Source: JASFUX01 sp050050115
GTDB lineage: Bacteria > Pseudomonadota > Alphaproteobacteria > Caulobacterales > Maricaulaceae
Length of the DNA stretch: 7,674 nt
Assembly (NCBI GenBank): GCA_050050115.1
Contig: JASFUX010000162.1
Coordinates: forward strand, 1-7,674
Direction of reading: 5' to 3'
Position numbers and translations under genes: made by a program. Position 1 is the first letter of the stretch. The number at the start of each line of letters is the position of its first letter. Shown piece after piece: positions 5,948-7,674 of this stretch. Under the pieces are notes generated by a model, which was not told the DNA's origin, made no database searches, and saw only the letters and a program-made list of their open reading frames with translations.

Positions 5948-6835
5948 ATGGACTGGGACAAGCTCAAGGCGTTTCACGCCGCGGCCGAAGCAGGCAGCCT
6001 GACCTCGGCGGCCGACCATCTCGACCGCTCCCAATCGGCGATCTCCCGCCAGATCGCCGCGCTTGAGGCCCAACTCGGCGTCGCCCTGTTTCACCGCCAC
6101 GCGCGCGGCCTGCAGCTCACCGAACAGGGCCGCATCCTTCAGCAAACCACCCACGACATCGCCGCCCGGGTCGCCCTGGCCGAGGCGACGCTGCAGGACA
6201 GCCGCGAAAAGCCGCAAGGCGAGCTCAGAATTAGCGCGCCTGTCGCGCTCGGCTCGTCCTGGCTGGTGCCGCGTTTGAAGCCGTTCATGCGCGCCTATCC
6301 GGAGATCCGCCTGCAGCTGATCCTCGACGACGGCGAGACCGACTTGAGTTCGCTCGAGGTCGAAGCGGCGCTCCGGCTCTGGCGGCCGAGCCGCGCCGAT
6401 CTCATCCAGCGCAAGCTGATGGCGGTCACCCAGCACCTTTATGCGTCTCCGGAATACATCAAGGCGCACGGCGCGCCCCAGCGGCTCGAGGACCTCGATA
6501 ACCACCGCCTCATCGTCTATGGCGTCGAGAGCTCGACGCCGCTCAAGGAGATCGACTGGGCGGTCTGGGCCGGCAACGGCCACAGCGCGCGCAAGCCCGC
6601 GCTGCGCGTCAACACCGTGCTCGGCGTCAAGCGCGCCATCGAGGCGGGTCTCGGCGTCGGCTCCCTGCCCGACTACCTCGCCGAAGGCTCGAACCAGATC
6701 GTCCGCGTGATGCCGGGGGTCGAGGGGCCGGAATTCGCCGTCTACTACGTCTATCCCGAGGAGCTGCGAGGCTCGCAGCGGATCGTGGTGTTCGGCGAGT
6801 TCCTCCAGCGGGAAGTCCGCCGGCTGCCCGCCTGA
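5948..6835 (+). CDS. lsrB: LysR-family transcriptional regulator, LsrB/VtlR-like
   Basis: The 295-residue protein has normal LTTR length. Residues 2-60 hold the winged HTH (recognition region about 17-36, AADHLDRSQSAISRQI, then LFHRHARGLQLTEQG at 47-61). Residues about 90-292 form the periplasmic-binding-protein-like effector domain (GELRISAP, SRADLIQRKL, YASPEYIKAHG, GLGVGSLPDY). The FHRHARGL wing, the LIQRKL stretch and the neighbourhood (trxB on one side, a putative AbcR-like RNA on the other) point to the LsrB/VtlR group, which in Rhizobiales activates AbcR small RNAs and affects oxidative-stress and envelope genes. The assignment rests on remembered family sequence and context, not alignment. 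The protein has no cysteine at all, so thiol-based redox sensing proposed for LsrB cannot apply directly. The start is supported by GAGGA seven bases upstream of ATG 5948. Confidence 0.85.
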   Translation: MDWDKLKAFHAAAEAGSLTSAADHLDRSQSAISRQIAALEAQLGVALFHRHARGLQLTEQGRILQQTTHDIAARVALAEATLQDSREKPQGELRISAPVALGSSWLVPRLKPFMRAYPEIRLQLILDDGETDLSSLEVEAALRLWRPSRADLIQRKLMAVTQHLYASPEYIKAHGAPQRLEDLDNHRLIVYGVESSTPLKEIDWAVWAGNGHSARKPALRVNTVLGVKRAIEAGLGVGSLPDYLAEGSNQIVRVMPGVEGPEFAVYYVYPEELRGSQRIVVFGEFLQREVRRLPA

Positions 6836-6898
6836 AACACCGATTTCTGACCTCCAGCCCGCCGTCAGCGGCGTTCAAGGCTCCTACCCGATGCATTT

Positions 6899-6912
6899 TT
6901 GCAATGCTGCAA
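6899..6912. promoter_or_regulatory. LTTR-type inverted repeat (T-N11-A) upstream of the predicted small RNA
   Basis: TTGCA and TGCAA flank ATGC as a perfect inverted repeat, and the site contains the T-N11-A pattern of LysR-family operators. It overlaps a tandem TGCAATGC duplication and is enclosed by GCATTTTT (6893-6900) and AAAAATGC (6918-6925). A second palindrome, GCGAAAA with TTTTCGC (6914-6932), follows one base later, as expected for adjacent recognition and activation sites. The site lies 64 bases after the LysR stop and about 55 bases before the inferred RNA start. Confidence 0.5.
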
Positions 6913-6959
6913 TGCGAAAAAATGCTTTTCGCGTCTGCGAAATGATGTATCTTCACTTT

Positions 6960-7064
6960 CGAACCTAACGAGCCCTTCGCTTGGTTCCGCCGCGCGCCTT
7001 CTCCTCCCCATTGCGGCGCGCGGGACACTTATAAAGCCGGACGCTTCCGCGTCCGGCTTTTTTT
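6960..7064 (+). ncRNA. Predicted trans-acting small RNA, AbcR/alpha-r15-like
   Basis: No protein-coding frame is convincing between the LysR stop and 7064, yet this stretch ends in a classic terminator and folds well. Hairpin 1 is 6961-6987 (GAACC with GGTTC, inner CGA with TCG, loop GCCCT). Hairpin 2 is 6990-7023, a perfect 9-bp stem (CCGCGCGCC with GGCGCGCGG) exposing a 16-base loop with CTCCTCCCC (7001-7009), an anti-Shine-Dalgarno sequence. Hairpin 3 is the terminator. Unpaired anti-SD loops are characteristic of alphaproteobacterial AbcR and CUCCUCCC-type RNAs. In Sinorhizobium the AbcR genes adjoin lsrB, and LsrB/VtlR activates abcR2. The 5' end is an estimate from a weak TATCTT -10 (6948-6953); a poor -35 suits an activator-dependent promoter. 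The alternative is a structured LysR 3' UTR. Confidence 0.55.
7033..7064 (+). terminator. Rho-independent terminator of the predicted small RNA / LysR transcript
   Basis: A perfect 12-bp stem (7033-7044 with 7049-7060), loop TTCC, runs into seven T residues (7058-7064) on the plus strand. Confidence 0.92.
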
Positions 7065-7111
7065 CGTCTCAAGACCCCTCCCCTCTCGACCAATACGTTG
7101 AAATCTAAATG

Positions 7112-7142
7112 AAAAAGCCCCGCGACCATCAGGTCGCGGGGC
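7112..7142 (-). terminator. Rho-independent terminator of dps
   Basis: A perfect 11-bp GC-rich stem (7117-7127 with 7132-7142) with a 4-base loop is followed, on the minus strand, by five T residues (7116-7112). It begins 36 bases after the dps stop. The bases between the two opposing terminators (7065-7111) show nothing recognisable. Confidence 0.92.
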
Positions 7143-7178
7143 AAGTTCGCCGGTCTGGAGATCCCCCAGCTCTGAGGC

Positions 7179-7646
7179 TCACCCGATCATCGAGCGGAGC
7201 ATCCAGGCGGTCTTCTCGGAGGCCTGCATGCGCTGGGTGAGCAAATCCATCGTGGGCTGGTCGCCCGCCTTCTCGGCGGCGGGGAAGGCTTCGCGCGCGG
7301 TCTTGGCCAGGCGCTCATGACCTTTGGCGAGGTCGATGATCATCTCCTCGGCCGCCGGCGGCGCGTCAGCCTCGGCTATCTTGGTCCGCTTGGCAAAATC
7401 CTTGCCCGAGCCCGGCGCAAGGATGCCGAGCGCCCGGATCCGTTCGGCGATCTCGTCCATCGCCATCCATAGCTCGTTGTATTCGGTCTCGAACATCAGG
7501 TGGAGCGTGTTGAAGAGCGGCCCGGTGACGTTCCAGTGGTAGCCGTGGGTCTTGAGATAGAGCGTGTAGGTGTCCGCCAGCAGGTTCGACAGTCCGTCCG
7601 CGATCTCCTCGCGATCCGCCTTCGGAATGCCGATATCGATCTTCAT
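7179..7646 (-). CDS. dps: Dps-family ferritin-like DNA-binding/iron-storage protein
   Basis: Dps forms dodecameric cages that oxidise Fe(II) with hydrogen peroxide and store the iron, protecting DNA from Fenton damage. The 155-residue protein has the conserved intersubunit ferroxidase ligands: H37 in HWNV, H49, E53, D64 and E68 (DEIAER), matching H51, H63, D67, D78 and E82 of E. coli Dps. It has a short N-terminus without the Lys-rich tail of E. coli Dps, so DNA binding is uncertain and iron/peroxide detoxification is the safer role. The C-terminus (EKTAWMLRSMIG) is complete. The ATG at 7646 has AGGAGAG five bases upstream; an in-frame extension to the window edge lacks this support. Its promoter lies largely or wholly beyond the window. 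It is convergent with the LysR/small-RNA unit. Confidence 0.95.
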   Translation of the reverse strand: MKIDIGIPKADREEIADGLSNLLADTYTLYLKTHGYHWNVTGPLFNTLHLMFETEYNELWMAMDEIAERIRALGILAPGSGKDFAKRTKIAEADAPPAAEEMIIDLAKGHERLAKTAREAFPAAEKAGDQPTMDLLTQRMQASEKTAWMLRSMIG

Positions 7647-7674
7647 GGTTGCTCTCCTTCCAGCCTGCGGCATT

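Noticed and set aside
6899..6932. PhaR/phasin-type TGCA-rich regulatory site.
   Set aside because: TGCAATGC repeats recall phasin promoters of alphaproteobacteria, but no phasin gene follows. The LTTR symmetry and adjacent LysR gene explain the site better.
7647..7673. Extension of Dps by nine residues to an upstream start.
   Set aside because: The extension covers the AGGAGAG ribosome site, and Dps homologues begin near the chosen Met.

Overview
The window is GC-rich DNA whose genes resemble those of alphaproteobacteria: a trxB gene, a LysR regulator of the LsrB/VtlR type with a putative AbcR-like small RNA behind it, and dense coding with GC-rich codons. The order below class is uncertain; Caulobacterales or Parvularculales relatives are plausible but not demonstrated. 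No insertion sequence, tRNA, rRNA or CRISPR array was seen.

Layout. Positions 2-1252 (minus) hold the 5' part of a gene for a membrane-anchored protein with two peptidoglycan-binding-type repeats; it runs off the left edge. A 272-base divergent intergenic region with a strong hairpin follows. Then come trxB (1525-2490, plus) and, 5 bases later, a MAPEG-family membrane protein (2496-2930, plus), probably one transcript. Converging on them are two small minus-strand genes (2940-3170 and 3316-3522). Their products share a design: a basic N-terminal half, then a membrane segment ending in Gly-Leu-Ile at the stop. Upstream of these on the same strand is a large gene for a secreted caspase-like protease fused to an FGE-sulfatase (SUMF1-like) domain (3617-5650). 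Its divergent intergenic region with the LysR gene contains four helically phased DnaA-box-like sites. The LysR gene (5948-6835, plus) is followed by an LTTR-type inverted repeat and a predicted small RNA of about 105 nt. That RNA has an anti-Shine-Dalgarno loop and its own terminator. A dps gene (7179-7646, minus) with its own terminator closes the window.

How it fits together. TrxB and Dps are thiol/oxidative-stress functions. In Rhizobiales the LsrB/VtlR regulator sits beside trxB and beside the AbcR small RNAs that it activates. The same trio is readable here, but trxB and the regulator are separated by about 3.4 kb of other genes (MAPEG, two small membrane proteins, caspase-FGE). The most interesting items are the putative AbcR-like RNA with its operator, the phased DnaA-box array, the caspase-FGE protein lacking the formylglycine-generating cysteines, and the paired small membrane proteins.
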